A program made the translations under genes and the position numbers. The notes under the pieces were generated by a model. It was not told where the DNA came from and did no database searches. It saw nothing but the letters and a program-made list of their open reading frames with translations. A DNA stretch of 62,278 nt from JBBQDZ01 sp038237515 (GTDB taxonomy: Bacteria; Actinomycetota; Thermoleophilia; Gaiellales; Gaiellaceae), in NCBI GenBank assembly GCA_038237515.1, contig JBBRYP010000019.1:1-62278 (forward strand), in the 5' to 3' direction. This document shows, one piece after another, positions 1-8,840 of this stretch; within the stretch, counting starts at the first letter, position 1, and each line of letters starts with the position of its first letter.

Positions 1-1
1 C

Positions 2-109
2 ATCTACAACCACAAGCGGCCCCACGGCAGCCTCGGCTGGAAGACCCCGGCCGCCTACGCCGCTAGCCTGAACGGACAACCCGAAAGGAACACAACCCGA
101 CTCTCATAG
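2..109 (+). CDS. IS3-family transposase (OrfB, integrase core), C-terminal end only
   Basis: Partial gene entering from outside the window. The 35 visible residues begin IYNHKRPHGSLGWKTPAAY, the signature C-terminus of the DDE integrase domain of IS3-family OrfB proteins (YNxxRPHxSL...TPxxY). The reading frame ends in TAG at 107-109. The right end of the element should lie shortly after, about 110-135, because an unrelated gene fragment on the other strand is cut off there. The catalytic residues are outside the window, so activity cannot be judged. Family assignment is firm; the IS subgroup is not. Confidence 0.8.
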   Translation: MYNHKRPHGSLGWKTPAAYAASLNGQPERNTTRLS

Positions 110-316
110 CGGCTGGACCGACAAACGGGGGCCGGTCAGGCGCACAGGGCCGTTCGGGCCGTCGAAGGCGTAGTCCTTCTCGACCTTCACCATCGGAAGG
201 TTGCGCCGCTCCGTGCTGAGGGAATCGCGCTGCTTGGTCAGCTCTTTTTCTTTGTCGAGCAATTCCCGGCGGGCCGCCAGCCACGCGTCTCGGGTGTCGA
301 TCTTCGGAAGGCTCAT
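104..316 (-). pseudogene. DUF899 (thioredoxin-like) protein, N-terminal fragment cut by an IS element
   Basis: The first ~60 residues match the conserved N-terminus of DUF899 proteins: an amphipathic start (WLAARRELLDKEKELTKQRD), then the hallmark RRNLPMVKVEKDYAFDGP. Family members run on for about 150-200 residues with a thioredoxin-like fold; here the homology stops after GPVRL and the frame ends near the IS3 end. The natural start is the ATG at 316. The element therefore inserted about 180 bp into the gene and removed most of it. What the intact protein did is unknown; the family is loosely linked to redox chemistry. Confidence 0.75.
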
Positions 317-628
317 CGATTTCCTTTCATTCGCGAATCCGTCACGTACCGGTACGACGACCGGACGGGCTCAAAGTCATCGGTGAGGCGGGAACGGGAT
401 GAAGCCCGTGTTAGCAGGCGGAGTCTTCATGCCGCGATCCTGGCGGTTGAGCCATAATTCCCGATCGCCGGAGCCCACGGATGCGGCAGGCGGGCGAGGA
501 TTGACAACGCCTGCGCCGGCGGCGCTCAGGGTGAGTTGCCGGAAGCGTCTGCGTGCCGTCCGGCGGATACGGTGTGGGGGTCAGTATTCGCCGGACCGTG
601 CATTAGGCTGCGCGGCGTGGGCTTTCGC
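317..628. other. Intergenic stretch with a 12-bp palindrome
   Basis: No convincing gene on either strand. A perfect palindrome CGTACCGGTACG at 345-356 lies about 30 bp upstream of the truncated DUF899 start, a position that would suit an operator or a promoter-overlapping site for that gene. Nothing else is recognisable. Confidence 0.4.
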
Positions 629-1006
629 ATGATCCGACCCGCAGAACTCCACTGGATCACACGACCCCACGAGCCCGAGGAGGCGCCACGCCACGTCGCC
701 GAACTGAGCGAGCGGGCGGGCTTCGCCCACACCCGCGCGAACGTCTGGCGTTATGAGCCCGGCGCCAGAGGGCGCCGCCACAGGCACCCGATTCAGGAGG
801 AGACGTTCGTCGTCCTCGCGGGCACGCTCTCGATGTACCTCGGCGACCCGCCGGAGCGTCGGGACGTGCCCACGGGCGGCCTCGTTCACGTCGAGCCGGG
901 CACATCGCTCCAGTCGGCGAACCATGGCGACGTGGATCTCGTCGTCTACGCCTACGGCACCCCGCCGGAGCGCGAGCACGCCGAGATCCTCGAATCGGCG
1001 CTGTAG
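629..1006 (+). CDS. Cupin-domain protein
   Basis: A 125-residue single cupin barrel. The start is set at the ATG at 629 (MIRPAELHW), because the in-frame residues upstream look like noise. The first cupin motif is visible as G..RGRRHRHPIQEETFVVLAG (two His, Glu and Gln able to hold a metal). The second motif is degenerate: VHVEPGTSLQSANHG keeps one His. Family members range from sugar isomerases to dioxygenases and transcription-factor partners, so no reaction can be assigned. It stands alone on the plus strand. The 244 bp after it hold no gene I can support. Confidence 0.7.
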   Translation: MIRPAELHWITRPHEPEEAPRHVAELSERAGFAHTRANVWRYEPGARGRRHRHPIQEETFVVLAGTLSMYLGDPPERRDVPTGGLVHVEPGTSLQSANHGDVDLVVYAYGTPPEREHAEILESAL

Positions 1007-1250
1007 CCAGGCGACCGAGTCAACGGGCGCGCCGCCGACGCCCTGCACTGGTTCGCGACCTCCGAGGACACGCCGGGCAACGAGTTTCGGCCCCTGGCAG
1101 CACGACTAGTCGGCGCAGGGTCCGACCGCATGAGCCTCAACGCGGCCGGCGGCGTCGCATACAGGGCGCCGCCGGCCGCCCCTGCGACCGAAGAGCCATC
1201 GGGGGCGGACCGGGGCGCCGAACCGGCTCGAGCAGGATGGTGCCGGCGGT

Positions 1251-1724
1251 CTACGCCTGCGCCGCGGCTCGCTCGAGGCCGTCGATCTCGATCTTCTTCA
1301 TCTTCAACATCGCCTGCATGACCCGCTGCGAACGCTCCGGGTCAGGGTCGCCGAGCAGCTTCGTCAGGGCGGTCGGGACGATCTGCCACGACAGGCCGAA
1401 TTTGTCCTTCAGCCATCCGCAAGGGCCCTCCTCCCCACCTTCTGAAAGTCTGCTCCAGAACGCGTCGACCTCTTCCTGGGTTTCGCAGCTCACCTGGAAT
1501 GAGATCGCCTCGCTGAACGTGAACTGAGGCCCGCCGTTCAGGGCGAGGAACTCTCGACCGTCCAACTCGAAGCTCACGGTCATCACCGTCCCCTCGGGGC
1601 GAGGCCCGGCCGCGCCGTAGCGTGCAACGTGCAAGATTCTCGAGTTGGGAAAAAGCGACGTGTAGAAGCTCGCCGCCTCTTCTCCCTCGGTGTCGAACCA
1701 CAGGCATGGAGTGATCTTCTGCAT
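1251..1724 (-). CDS. VOC-superfamily PhnB-like protein
   Basis: 157 residues from an ATG at 1724 preceded by AAAGGA. The sequence MQKITPCLWFDTEGEEAASFY and the stretch LNGGPQFTFSEAISFQVSCE are typical of the PhnB/3-demethylubiquinone-methyltransferase-like branch of the vicinal-oxygen-chelate fold; GWLKDKFGLSWQIVP and the C-terminal RVMQAMLKMKKIEI also fit. The name 'methyltransferase' is historical; these proteins are mostly uncharacterised and some belong to resistance or glyoxalase-like groups. It sits just downstream of the sugar operon, on the same strand. A short relic of a second copy occurs at 10382-10428. Confidence 0.8.
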   Translation of the reverse strand: MQKITPCLWFDTEGEEAASFYTSLFPNSRILHVARYGAAGPRPEGTVMTVSFELDGREFLALNGGPQFTFSEAISFQVSCETQEEVDAFWSRLSEGGEEGPCGWLKDKFGLSWQIVPTALTKLLGDPDPERSQRVMQAMLKMKKIEIDGLERAAAQA

Positions 1725-1838
1725 CAGTCGTCCTTTCTGGTGACGTTGGTCGCTTGGCGCCGCATCTACCCGATCAGACGGCCGCAGCATCGAGAACTCA
1801 TCGGCCTGCCGACGGCGTCGTCTCGCGGATCCGGTTTC

Positions 1839-3317
1839 TCAGCTGATGCCTTGAGTTCTCGCAAGTGCATGCTGGATCCCAGCGGTCGCGGAATGGAGCC
1901 CGAGGTACAGCGCGTAGAGCTCGTCGTAGATCTCGGCGCGGCTTCCGTCGGGCTCCACAACCGCACCCGGCCGCGCCCATGAGGAGCCGGTGGGAACGAG
2001 GCCGGTACCTTCGGCTGCGAGGAGGGCGTCTCCGTAGCTGGCGCCGATCGTTTCGGCGGGGATCTCCTGGGTGAGGCCGGTGACATCCGAGACGACCTTC
2101 GTCCATAGGTCCCCGCGCGTGCCGCCGCCGACGGCGACCGCGCGAACGCAGCCATCGGGCGCCATCACCTCGAGGTTCTGGCGGGCGCCGAACGCGATGC
2201 CCTCGAGCGCAGCGCGGTAGAGATGTCCGCGGCGGTGGCGGAGCGTGAGCCCGATGATCGTTCCCCGGGCGTGCGGATCGAGGATCGGGGTACGTTCGCC
2301 GGCGAAGTAGGGCAGGAGGAGAAGCCCCTCGGCACCGGCTCGTACGCCCGCGGCCTCGGTGACGAGTGTGTCGAAGGACTGCTCGCCCGTAAGGTCTCGG
2401 ATCCAGGCGGTGAGGCTGCCCGAGGTCGCCATGCCCGTGGCGAGTGTGCGCGAGCCGGGGTCGACGCCCGCGGTCGTCCAGATGGACGACGCTCGTGCGG
2501 GTGCCTCGGCGACGAGGACGAAGAACATCGTCGACCCATACCCGAGCATGAGGTCGCGAGGCCCGCGGACGCCTACGCTGACGGCCTCAGCCCAGGCGTC
2601 GATGGTGCCGGCGACCATCGGAGTCCCAACAGGGATGCCGGTCTCAGCCGAACCCGCGTATCCGACCTCGCCGACCACGTCACCCGGCCATGCCAGTGGC
2701 GGCAACGGGAGACCGGGCGCGACCATCGCGGCCCAGTCCTCGTTCCACTCCTGCGACTCGAGGTCGTAGAGCGGATCGCACTGGCTAGCCGAGTGGTGAT
2801 CGAGCACCCATTGCCCGGTGAGTCGTGCGACGGCGAACGAGCTCGCCATGTGCCAGCGGCGAGTCGCGGCGTAGACGTCTGGCTCCTGCTGTGCGAGCCA
2901 GCGGAGCTTCGGTCCGAGTGCCTGGCTCGACAGCGACGAGCCACCTCTCCGCAGGATCTCCTCGGCGCCAAACTGCTCTGTCAGCTGGACGACCTCACGT
3001 TCTGCTCGTGTGTCGACGCCATAGAGGATTGCCGGCCGGAGCGGCAGGTCGTTGTCGTCGCATGGGAGGAGGCAGGGGCCGATTCCGCTTACCCCCACCG
3101 CCGCTATCCGCCCCCCGGAGCGCGGCACGAGCTCAGCGCACAAGGCGACGACGTCACTCCACCAGACGCGTTCGGCGTCGTGCTCGACCCAGCCCGGGCG
3201 AGGTAGGGACGTCTCGTGTTCGCGTGCGGCGCGCGCGACGATCTCGCCCTCGGGCGTCGCGAGCACCGCCTTGCTCGACGCGGTGCCAATGTCGATCCCG
3301 AGGAGCAGCTCGCTCAA
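1839..3317 (-). CDS. FGGY-family carbohydrate kinase (xylulokinase-like)
   Basis: 492 residues, the usual size of FGGY kinases, which phosphorylate pentuloses, hexuloses or polyols with ATP. The N-terminal phosphate loop GIDIGTASSKAV (residues 7-18) contains the conserved Asp9; the catalytic base is probably Asp240 in VAGTIDAWAEAV; the second ATPase-fold half carries GYGSTMFF and VGGGTRGDLW. Its ATG at 3317 overlaps the stop of the upstream isomerase (ATGA), so the two are translationally coupled. Being last in a LacI-linked sugar operon, it probably phosphorylates the ketose made by that isomerase. The exact sugar cannot be read from sequence. Confidence 0.88.
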   Translation of the reverse strand: MSELLLGIDIGTASSKAVLATPEGEIVARAAREHETSLPRPGWVEHDAERVWWSDVVALCAELVPRSGGRIAAVGVSGIGPCLLPCDDNDLPLRPAILYGVDTRAEREVVQLTEQFGAEEILRRGGSSLSSQALGPKLRWLAQQEPDVYAATRRWHMASSFAVARLTGQWVLDHHSASQCDPLYDLESQEWNEDWAAMVAPGLPLPPLAWPGDVVGEVGYAGSAETGIPVGTPMVAGTIDAWAEAVSVGVRGPRDLMLGYGSTMFFVLVAEAPARASSIWTTAGVDPGSRTLATGMATSGSLTAWIRDLTGEQSFDTLVTEAAGVRAGAEGLLLLPYFAGERTPILDPHARGTIIGLTLRHRRGHLYRAALEGIAFGARQNLEVMAPDGCVRAVAVGGGTRGDLWTKVVSDVTGLTQEIPAETIGASYGDALLAAEGTGLVPTGSSWARPGAVVEPDGSRAEIYDELYALYLGLHSATAGIQHALARTQGIS

Positions 3318-4732
3318 CGGGCCGTGCCGAACCCATCGAAGTCGACCTCGAGCAGTCGGCAGACGTGCCGCAGCGTCTCGACGTGGTCGCCGGGGATCGC
3401 GTGAATGTGGTTGGAGCCGTAGCGGCCCAACACCTCATCGTCCTCCGCCTCGAAACGCGCAAAGGCATGTGGCCACACATACGTCGAAGCCCGCATCAGA
3501 CGTTCGTTCGTCGTCTCGTCAAAGGTCTCGAGCGCGCCGCGAAGCACATGCATGCGATAGCGCCCGTCAAGCCGGGTCAGGCGCGCAAATGTGAACTCGC
3601 CGGGCGCCGCGAGATGGTGGATCGAAGCGCCGCCTGCAGGGAAGTAGAAGTCCTCCGGGTAGAGGTGCACGCGTTGCAGGTTCTCGGCCGGGTCGTCGCT
3701 TCGGGCCGCGAACCAGGTCGCATGTTGGCCTGAGTTGCAGAGATCCCAGACGCCGAGGTCAGCGTGGTAGTGCCGCACGTCGGCGAACAGCACCGGTGTC
3801 CCCGAGATGCGCTTCAGCAACTGCATCGTCAGAGCGGCGTCCATGTCGGCCTCGGTCGAGCAGACGACTGGCTTCTTCGGTCCGTCCCAGTCATAGGGAT
3901 CGTTGAGGAAGGCCTCGGTCACATCCATGGTGCAGAAGTGGTCGGTGAGCTCCGGCTGCGCCTTGATGCCGCAGAAATCCAGGTTCCACTCCTCGATCAG
4001 CTCGAGCATCACGTAATAGGAGCGAATCTGCCGCTCCAACAGCTCGGGGGTCAGTCTCTGGCCGTCGTAGTGGACGCCGGCCGCATGCCGCTCGAGCCAC
4101 GACCGGGCCGCCGCAACCTTCGAGCCGTTGATCTCGGACGAGCGTCGGACGATCTCCCACTGGTCGATCTCCTCCACGTCGACGCCGAACTGGCGCATCC
4201 ACTGATCTGGATTCGACACCGCCGTGTACATCCCCATTGGCCGGCCGCCAATGCGGCCGAACGTCGATCCGCTCAGAGAGCTGGTTGCACCCGCAGCGAG
4301 GGCGTGCTCCTGGATCCGCCGGAACACAGCGGGATCCTCTATGTCACCCCACGCCCGGCCGTAGCTTCGTCCGATCTGATCGAGCGCGCCCGCGGCGGCC
4401 AGCATGCCGACCATACCCGGGTATCGTGGGTCGGTATTCGAGAACAGAAGCAGCGACCCAGGGGTCTCACGGGCCGCCAGCATCGTGAAGTGCGGGAACG
4501 CCCAGACCGGGATGTTGATCACCGTCAGGTCGGGTCGATAACCGGCGAGCCGCCGCGCCTCGGCGACCGCGAGCTCGTTCGTCCACAGCACCTCTCGCGC
4601 CCGTACGACGGTGTGACCGGCGCCTTCCAGCACGCCCGCAATGGCTGTTTCGACCTCGGCGGCGAATCGACCGACATCGCGATGCACCGACGCGCGGCCG
4701 TCGGACACGGTCAGCAGGCCGATCGTCGCCAT
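3314..4732 (-). CDS. L-fucose/L-arabinose isomerase-family protein
   Basis: 472 residues, the size of sugar aldose-ketose isomerases of the FucI/AraA fold. The Mn-binding residues are recognisable: Glu294 in VVCSTEADMDAAL, Asp318 in PVLFADVRHY, and a His in the C-terminal GSNHIHAIPGDH. The N-terminal part (VINIPVWAFPHFTM) is the Rossmann-like substrate domain. It is coupled to the upstream LacI gene (TGATG overlap) and to the downstream FGGY kinase, giving an isomerase-kinase pair for one aldose. It is divergent from characterised FucI and AraA, so L-fucose, L-arabinose, D-arabinose and a rarer sugar are all possible. Confidence 0.82.
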   Translation of the reverse strand: MATIGLLTVSDGRASVHRDVGRFAAEVETAIAGVLEGAGHTVVRAREVLWTNELAVAEARRLAGYRPDLTVINIPVWAFPHFTMLAARETPGSLLLFSNTDPRYPGMVGMLAAAGALDQIGRSYGRAWGDIEDPAVFRRIQEHALAAGATSSLSGSTFGRIGGRPMGMYTAVSNPDQWMRQFGVDVEEIDQWEIVRRSSEINGSKVAAARSWLERHAAGVHYDGQRLTPELLERQIRSYYVMLELIEEWNLDFCGIKAQPELTDHFCTMDVTEAFLNDPYDWDGPKKPVVCSTEADMDAALTMQLLKRISGTPVLFADVRHYHADLGVWDLCNSGQHATWFAARSDDPAENLQRVHLYPEDFYFPAGGASIHHLAAPGEFTFARLTRLDGRYRMHVLRGALETFDETTNERLMRASTYVWPHAFARFEAEDDEVLGRYGSNHIHAIPGDHVETLRHVCRLLEVDFDGFGTAR

Positions 4733-5784
4733 CAGGAGCTCGCCCTCTCGCCGTCGCCGACGTTCATCCCACAGGAGGCGCGGATGCGCAGCTCGAGTGG
4801 CAGAACGACCTTTACCGTCTCCGTCCGGATTCCCTCGATGCGCTCCAGCATGAGGGTCATGGCGGTGTTCGCCATGATGCGGACTGGTTGGGCGAGGGTC
4901 GTGATCGGGGGTGTCATCAGCTCCGCCCAGAGCGGATCGTCAACGGCGACCAGCGCAAGGTCGCCGGGGATGCCGACCCCGGCTCGGCGCACCGCGCGCA
5001 ACGCGCCGAGTGTCATCAGGTTGTTGGCGACGACGAGCGCGGTCGCTTGTGGCGTGGTCTGAAGGAGACGCGCAGTCGCCTTCTCGGCGCCATCGACGCG
5101 AAAGCCGCCGTCGAGGGCGAACGGAACTTCGCCCGCGGCGCGCATAGCCGCGGTGTAACCCTCTAGCCGCTCGGTGCCGGTCTCGACGTCCAGCCGCCCG
5201 CCCAGGTAGGCGATTCGCTTGTGGCCGAGCCACAACAAATGCTCGGTGGCGCGCCGAAGCCCTTCGACGTTGTCGCACACCACCGCGTCGGCCCGCGGAT
5301 CGTCGATCATGCGATCGAAGCACACCACCGGGATGCCGTTGTCGAGGAGCGCCGCGGCACCCACTCCGATCTGGTCGGCAGGGGAGATGATCACGCCCAG
5401 TGCGCGTTCGTCGGCGAGCATCTCCAGGTAGGCTCGCTGCTTGGCGGGCGTCTCGTCGGTGTTGCACAACAGCACCCGATAGCCGGCCGTGTACGCGGCG
5501 TCCTCGATCACGCGCACCGCCTCACTGAAATGCGGATTCTCGATGTCCGAGACGATGACGCCGATCATCTCCGTCGTCTGACGGCGGAGGTTCCGCGCCA
5601 GGCGATTCGGCCGGTACTCCATGCGGGAGACCGCCTCCACGACGCGACGGCGATAGTCCTCGCGGACCGTCGGAGTCCCGTTCAGCACGCGCGATACGGT
5701 CGCCGGTGAAACCCCGGCGACCCGCGCGACCTCGCGAATGCTGACCGATTCGGCGCCCCGGCCCGGGACTCCGTCTTCAGCCAC
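4732..5784 (-). CDS. LacI-family transcriptional regulator of the sugar operon
   Basis: 350 residues from a GTG at 5784 (VAEDGVPGRG); longer in-frame extensions look like read-through of the esterase end. The N-terminal helix-turn-helix and hinge are canonical: SIREVARVAGVSPATVSRVL followed by YRPNRLARNLR. The rest is a periplasmic-binding-protein-like effector domain with IGVIVSDIENPHF and GHKRIAYLGG. The GTG overlaps the esterase stop by eight bases. Because it lies inside the operon it probably regulates it by feedback; candidate operators lie at 10235-10252 and 10260-10267 by the operon promoter. The effector is presumably the imported sugar or an intermediate (inference). Confidence 0.9.
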   Translation of the reverse strand: MAEDGVPGRGAESVSIREVARVAGVSPATVSRVLNGTPTVREDYRRRVVEAVSRMEYRPNRLARNLRRQTTEMIGVIVSDIENPHFSEAVRVIEDAAYTAGYRVLLCNTDETPAKQRAYLEMLADERALGVIISPADQIGVGAAALLDNGIPVVCFDRMIDDPRADAVVCDNVEGLRRATEHLLWLGHKRIAYLGGRLDVETGTERLEGYTAAMRAAGEVPFALDGGFRVDGAEKATARLLQTTPQATALVVANNLMTLGALRAVRRAGVGIPGDLALVAVDDPLWAELMTPPITTLAQPVRIMANTAMTLMLERIEGIRTETVKVVLPLELRIRASCGMNVGDGERASS

Positions 5785-6811
5785 CCGCCCCGCCCTCGGA
5801 GCTGGCGGGGGGAAACGGCGAAGCGGCGCCCGTGCACGGCGAGCTCCAGCAGAAGCGGAGGAACGCGACCACCCGGTCCAAGAGCTCATCCGCCGCCGGG
5901 GTGACGGTCCGCATCAGGGCGAAGCCGTGGATCATGCCTTGCCACTCCTCGAGCGTGACCGGCACGCCTGCGTCACGGAGACGGGCTCCGTAGAGGATGC
6001 CGTCATCGCGAAGCGGGTCGAGCTCGCAGGTGGCGATGTACGCCGGCGGCAGGCCCGTCAGGTCAGCTGCGCGGAGCGGCGCGAAATCGGGATGTTGAAG
6101 ATCCGATGTGCTCTTGGCGTAGTGAGCGAAGAACCACTGCATGTCGGCGCGCGTCACGAAGCAGCCGTCCGCGTTTGCATCGTACGAGGCGGTGTCGACC
6201 CGTCCGTCCGTAACCGGGTAGATGAGCACCTGCGAGGCCAGGTGTTGCCCCTGCCGCGCGTGAGATCTGGCGGCGACAGCCGCGAGGTTTCCTCCTGCGC
6301 TATCCCCGGCCACGCTCAACCTCACCGGGTCGACTCGGAGCAAGGAGGCATTGGCGTGAACCCACCTAACCGCGGCGACGGCGTCCTCGACAGCGGCTGG
6401 GAACGGGTGCTCGGGCGCGAGTCGATACTCGACGGAGAAGACGGCGCACTCCGCGGCCTTGGCGAGCTTTCTGCACAGCCCGTCATGGGTCTCGATGCTG
6501 CCGATCACCCAGCCGCCGCCGTGGAAGAAGACGACAGCCGGCAGCTCACGCTCTGTCGTCGGTCGGTAACTTCGCACGAGAAGCGGGGTGCCTGGCGTGG
6601 TGAGTCGGTGGTCTTCGATGTGATCGACGGGGTCGCTGTCGCCCCAGAGCTCGAGGCTGCTCTCGAGCATGTTGGCGCGCGCCGTCGGGACATCGGATTC
6701 GGCGACCGGCGGAGTCTCGAGAGCCATGAGGTCCTCGAGAAACCGCCTGATCTCTGGCCGCGGAAGAGGCGTGGTGCCCATCCAGCGTCTCGCTGCCTGC
6801 TCGACGGTCAC
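5777..6811 (-). CDS. Alpha/beta-hydrolase esterase of the hormone-sensitive-lipase family
   Basis: 344 residues. Oxyanion motif HGGG at 97-100, nucleophile GDSAGG at 169-174 (Ser171), an acid in CELDPLRDDG, and the catalytic His in GMIHGFALM: a complete HSL-type triad. No signal peptide is visible, so it should be cytoplasmic. The ATG overlaps the stop of the transporter gene (ATGA). A carboxylesterase inside a sugar operon suggests the imported substrate is acylated (acetyl, feruloyl or similar) and is deacylated before isomerisation. That is inference from context only. Confidence 0.87.
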   Translation of the reverse strand: MTVEQAARRWMGTTPLPRPEIRRFLEDLMALETPPVAESDVPTARANMLESSLELWGDSDPVDHIEDHRLTTPGTPLLVRSYRPTTERELPAVVFFHGGGWVIGSIETHDGLCRKLAKAAECAVFSVEYRLAPEHPFPAAVEDAVAAVRWVHANASLLRVDPVRLSVAGDSAGGNLAAVAARSHARQGQHLASQVLIYPVTDGRVDTASYDANADGCFVTRADMQWFFAHYAKSTSDLQHPDFAPLRAADLTGLPPAYIATCELDPLRDDGILYGARLRDAGVPVTLEEWQGMIHGFALMRTVTPAADELLDRVVAFLRFCWSSPCTGAASPFPPASSEGGAGG

Positions 6812-8766
6812 AGCTCGCGTGCCGCGGCCCGGTCGCTGCCCAGTGGAATCGTCCCGGCCGTGCGAGAGTCGGCGGCGGAGGCCGCGGTACTTCCGTTGCA
6901 GCCGGCAGGCCGAGGTGGAACCGACGAGTGCTCCATGCAGGCAGACTGGGTGCGGCCGGACATCAGGCGCAGCAGGTCGAGGCGCGTAAGGTCGCCGATT
7001 CGTCCGTCGAAGATGACGCGTCCGAGTTGTAGGACGATGACGCGATCAGCGATCTCGAAGATGTCTTCCACGTCGTGGCTGATCAACACGACACCATGAC
7101 CGGCAGCCGCCACGCTGCGGACTAGCCGGAGCACCTCTGCAGTCTGCGTCACTCCGAGCGCAGCTGTCGGCTCGTCGAGGATCACGATCCGCACGCCATC
7201 GTGCAACATGCGCGAGATGGCAACGGACTGTCGCTGCCCTCCCGACAATCCTTCCACAGGCCGGTTGAAGTCGGCGACGCTGACACCGAGCGCCGCGAGG
7301 CGCTCGCGGGAGCGCTCGATGGCGACCCTGTCATCCCGGATCGGGATTAGTCCGAATAGACGCCGGCGTGGCTCGTCACCGAGAACGAGGTTATGGGCGA
7401 TGCCAAGATTTTGACAGAGTGCGAGATCCTGAAAGACGGTCTCAATGCCGGCCTTCCGCGCGTCCGAGGGGCCGTGGAACGCAACAGGTTGGCCCTCGAG
7501 GAGGATCGAGCCTTCTTTCGCCTTTACGACTCCGGAGATCGCTTTGATCAGCGTCGACTTCCCAGCGCCGTTGTCGCCGACGACACAGACGACTTCGCCG
7601 GATCTGATGACGATCTCGGCGTCCTCGAGGACCGTCGCCCCTCCGTAGCGCACGGTCATGCCCGAAGCACGGAGTAGAACGCGCGAGCCCCGGGCCGGGG
7701 TGGTTTTGAGCGTCTGTGCAGTTACCGGATGCTGCGGCCCGACCCCAGCGGTCGCGGGCGTGGCGGTCGAGTCCCGCAGCTTCCACTTCAGAAGCAGCTG
7801 GTCACTGGCGAGCGCGAGCAGAAGCAGCGAGCCGCGTGCGATCTGCTGGTACCAGTCTTGGAGGCCCGCGAAGATGAGCCCGGAATCCATGATGCCGATC
7901 GTGCAGACGCCGGCTAGCACGCCGAGCGGATGACCGGAACCACCGGTGAAAGCGACGCCGCCAAGGATGACCGCCGTCAGCACCGCCAGTTCGAACCCCA
8001 GTCCGAAGTTGGGGCTTCCGCTGCCGAGTCGGGACGTGGAAAGCAGCGCAACCAGGCCGATCAGGCCGCCGTTGAGCACGAACGTCAAAACCAGCAGACG
8101 ACTCGTTCTCAGGCCGACGAGACGTGCCGATTCGCGGTTGCCGCCGAGCGCGTACAGTCGCAAGCCTCCGACGGTCGCGACGAGAGCCCAACCTCCGATC
8201 AGGAGGACCAGCGCCGCGACGATTACCGGTAGCGGCAGCCCGACCCATCGAGTGCGCCCGATCGCCGCGAACGAACCTGGGAAGCCGAAGACCGGGATCC
8301 CGCCGCCCACCACGAACGCGAGGCCGCGATAGATCGCGAGCATCCCGAGGGTGACGATCAGGGGGGAGATCTTCAGCCAGAGCACGAGCAGGCCGTTCAC
8401 GAGCCCGAGCGTCAGCCCGAGGCCGATGGCGGTGATGACACCCAGCGCCATGCTCTGTGTGTCGACTACGACGGTGGCGGTCACCATCGCGACGAGCGCG
8501 TACATGCTCCCGATCGAGAGGTCGACGTTGCCGCTGACGAGGAGCGCCATCGTGCCGACCGCTGCGATTGCGATCTCGGACACGTTCAACCCCATCGTCG
8601 TGAAGTTGTCGGGTGTCGCGAAGTTGGCGAAATGGATGCTGAAGTAGAGAAGCAGGCCCAGACCGACGATCGCGAGACCGATCCGGCGACTCGCATCTCC
8701 GGGGGAGAGCACGCCGAGGGCGTTGACACCTCGGACGCGGGGAGCGTTGGTCAGCAGCCTGCTCAT
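6808..8766 (-). CDS. Fused sugar ABC transporter: ribose-type permease plus ATPase in one chain
   Basis: 652 residues. Residues ~25-330 are an RbsC-type permease (BPD_transp_2) with about eight to ten membrane segments and the family motif LVSGNVDLSIGSMYA. A ~35-residue linker follows. Residues ~363-610 are one nucleotide-binding domain with Walker A GDNGAGKST (397-405), signature LSGGQRQ (507-513), Walker B VILDEP and LISHDVED. CUT2 transporters normally encode the permease separately and use a two-domain ATPase; here a single NBD is fused, so a homodimer would give the full 2+2 arrangement. The last ~45 residues are low-complexity. It follows the binding-protein gene, separated by a strong stem-loop. 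Confidence 0.88.
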   Translation of the reverse strand: MSRLLTNAPRVRGVNALGVLSPGDASRRIGLAIVGLGLLLYFSIHFANFATPDNFTTMGLNVSEIAIAAVGTMALLVSGNVDLSIGSMYALVAMVTATVVVDTQSMALGVITAIGLGLTLGLVNGLLVLWLKISPLIVTLGMLAIYRGLAFVVGGGIPVFGFPGSFAAIGRTRWVGLPLPVIVAALVLLIGGWALVATVGGLRLYALGGNRESARLVGLRTSRLLVLTFVLNGGLIGLVALLSTSRLGSGSPNFGLGFELAVLTAVILGGVAFTGGSGHPLGVLAGVCTIGIMDSGLIFAGLQDWYQQIARGSLLLLALASDQLLLKWKLRDSTATPATAGVGPQHPVTAQTLKTTPARGSRVLLRASGMTVRYGGATVLEDAEIVIRSGEVVCVVGDNGAGKSTLIKAISGVVKAKEGSILLEGQPVAFHGPSDARKAGIETVFQDLALCQNLGIAHNLVLGDEPRRRLFGLIPIRDDRVAIERSRERLAALGVSVADFNRPVEGLSGGQRQSVAISRMLHDGVRIVILDEPTAALGVTQTAEVLRLVRSVAAAGHGVVLISHDVEDIFEIADRVIVLQLGRVIFDGRIGDLTRLDLLRLMSGRTQSACMEHSSVPPRPAGCNGSTAASAADSRTAGTIPLGSDRAAAREL

Positions 8767-8786
8767 CCGTTCACCTCTCTTCCGTC

Positions 8787-8823
8787 GATGGCCGTCGACC
8801 GCCGAGTCAGATCGACGGCCATC
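8787..8823 (-). promoter_or_regulatory. 12-bp perfect stem-loop between binding protein and transporter genes
   Basis: GATGGCCGTCGA at 8787-8798 pairs perfectly with TCGACGGCCATC at 8812-8823 around a 13-base loop. There is no T-tract. Hairpins in this position, after the binding-protein gene and before the membrane component, commonly protect the upstream mRNA or cause partial termination, so more binding protein than transporter is made. The function is inferred from position. Confidence 0.6.
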
Positions 8824-8840
8824 ATCCCTTCTGGGAACGG

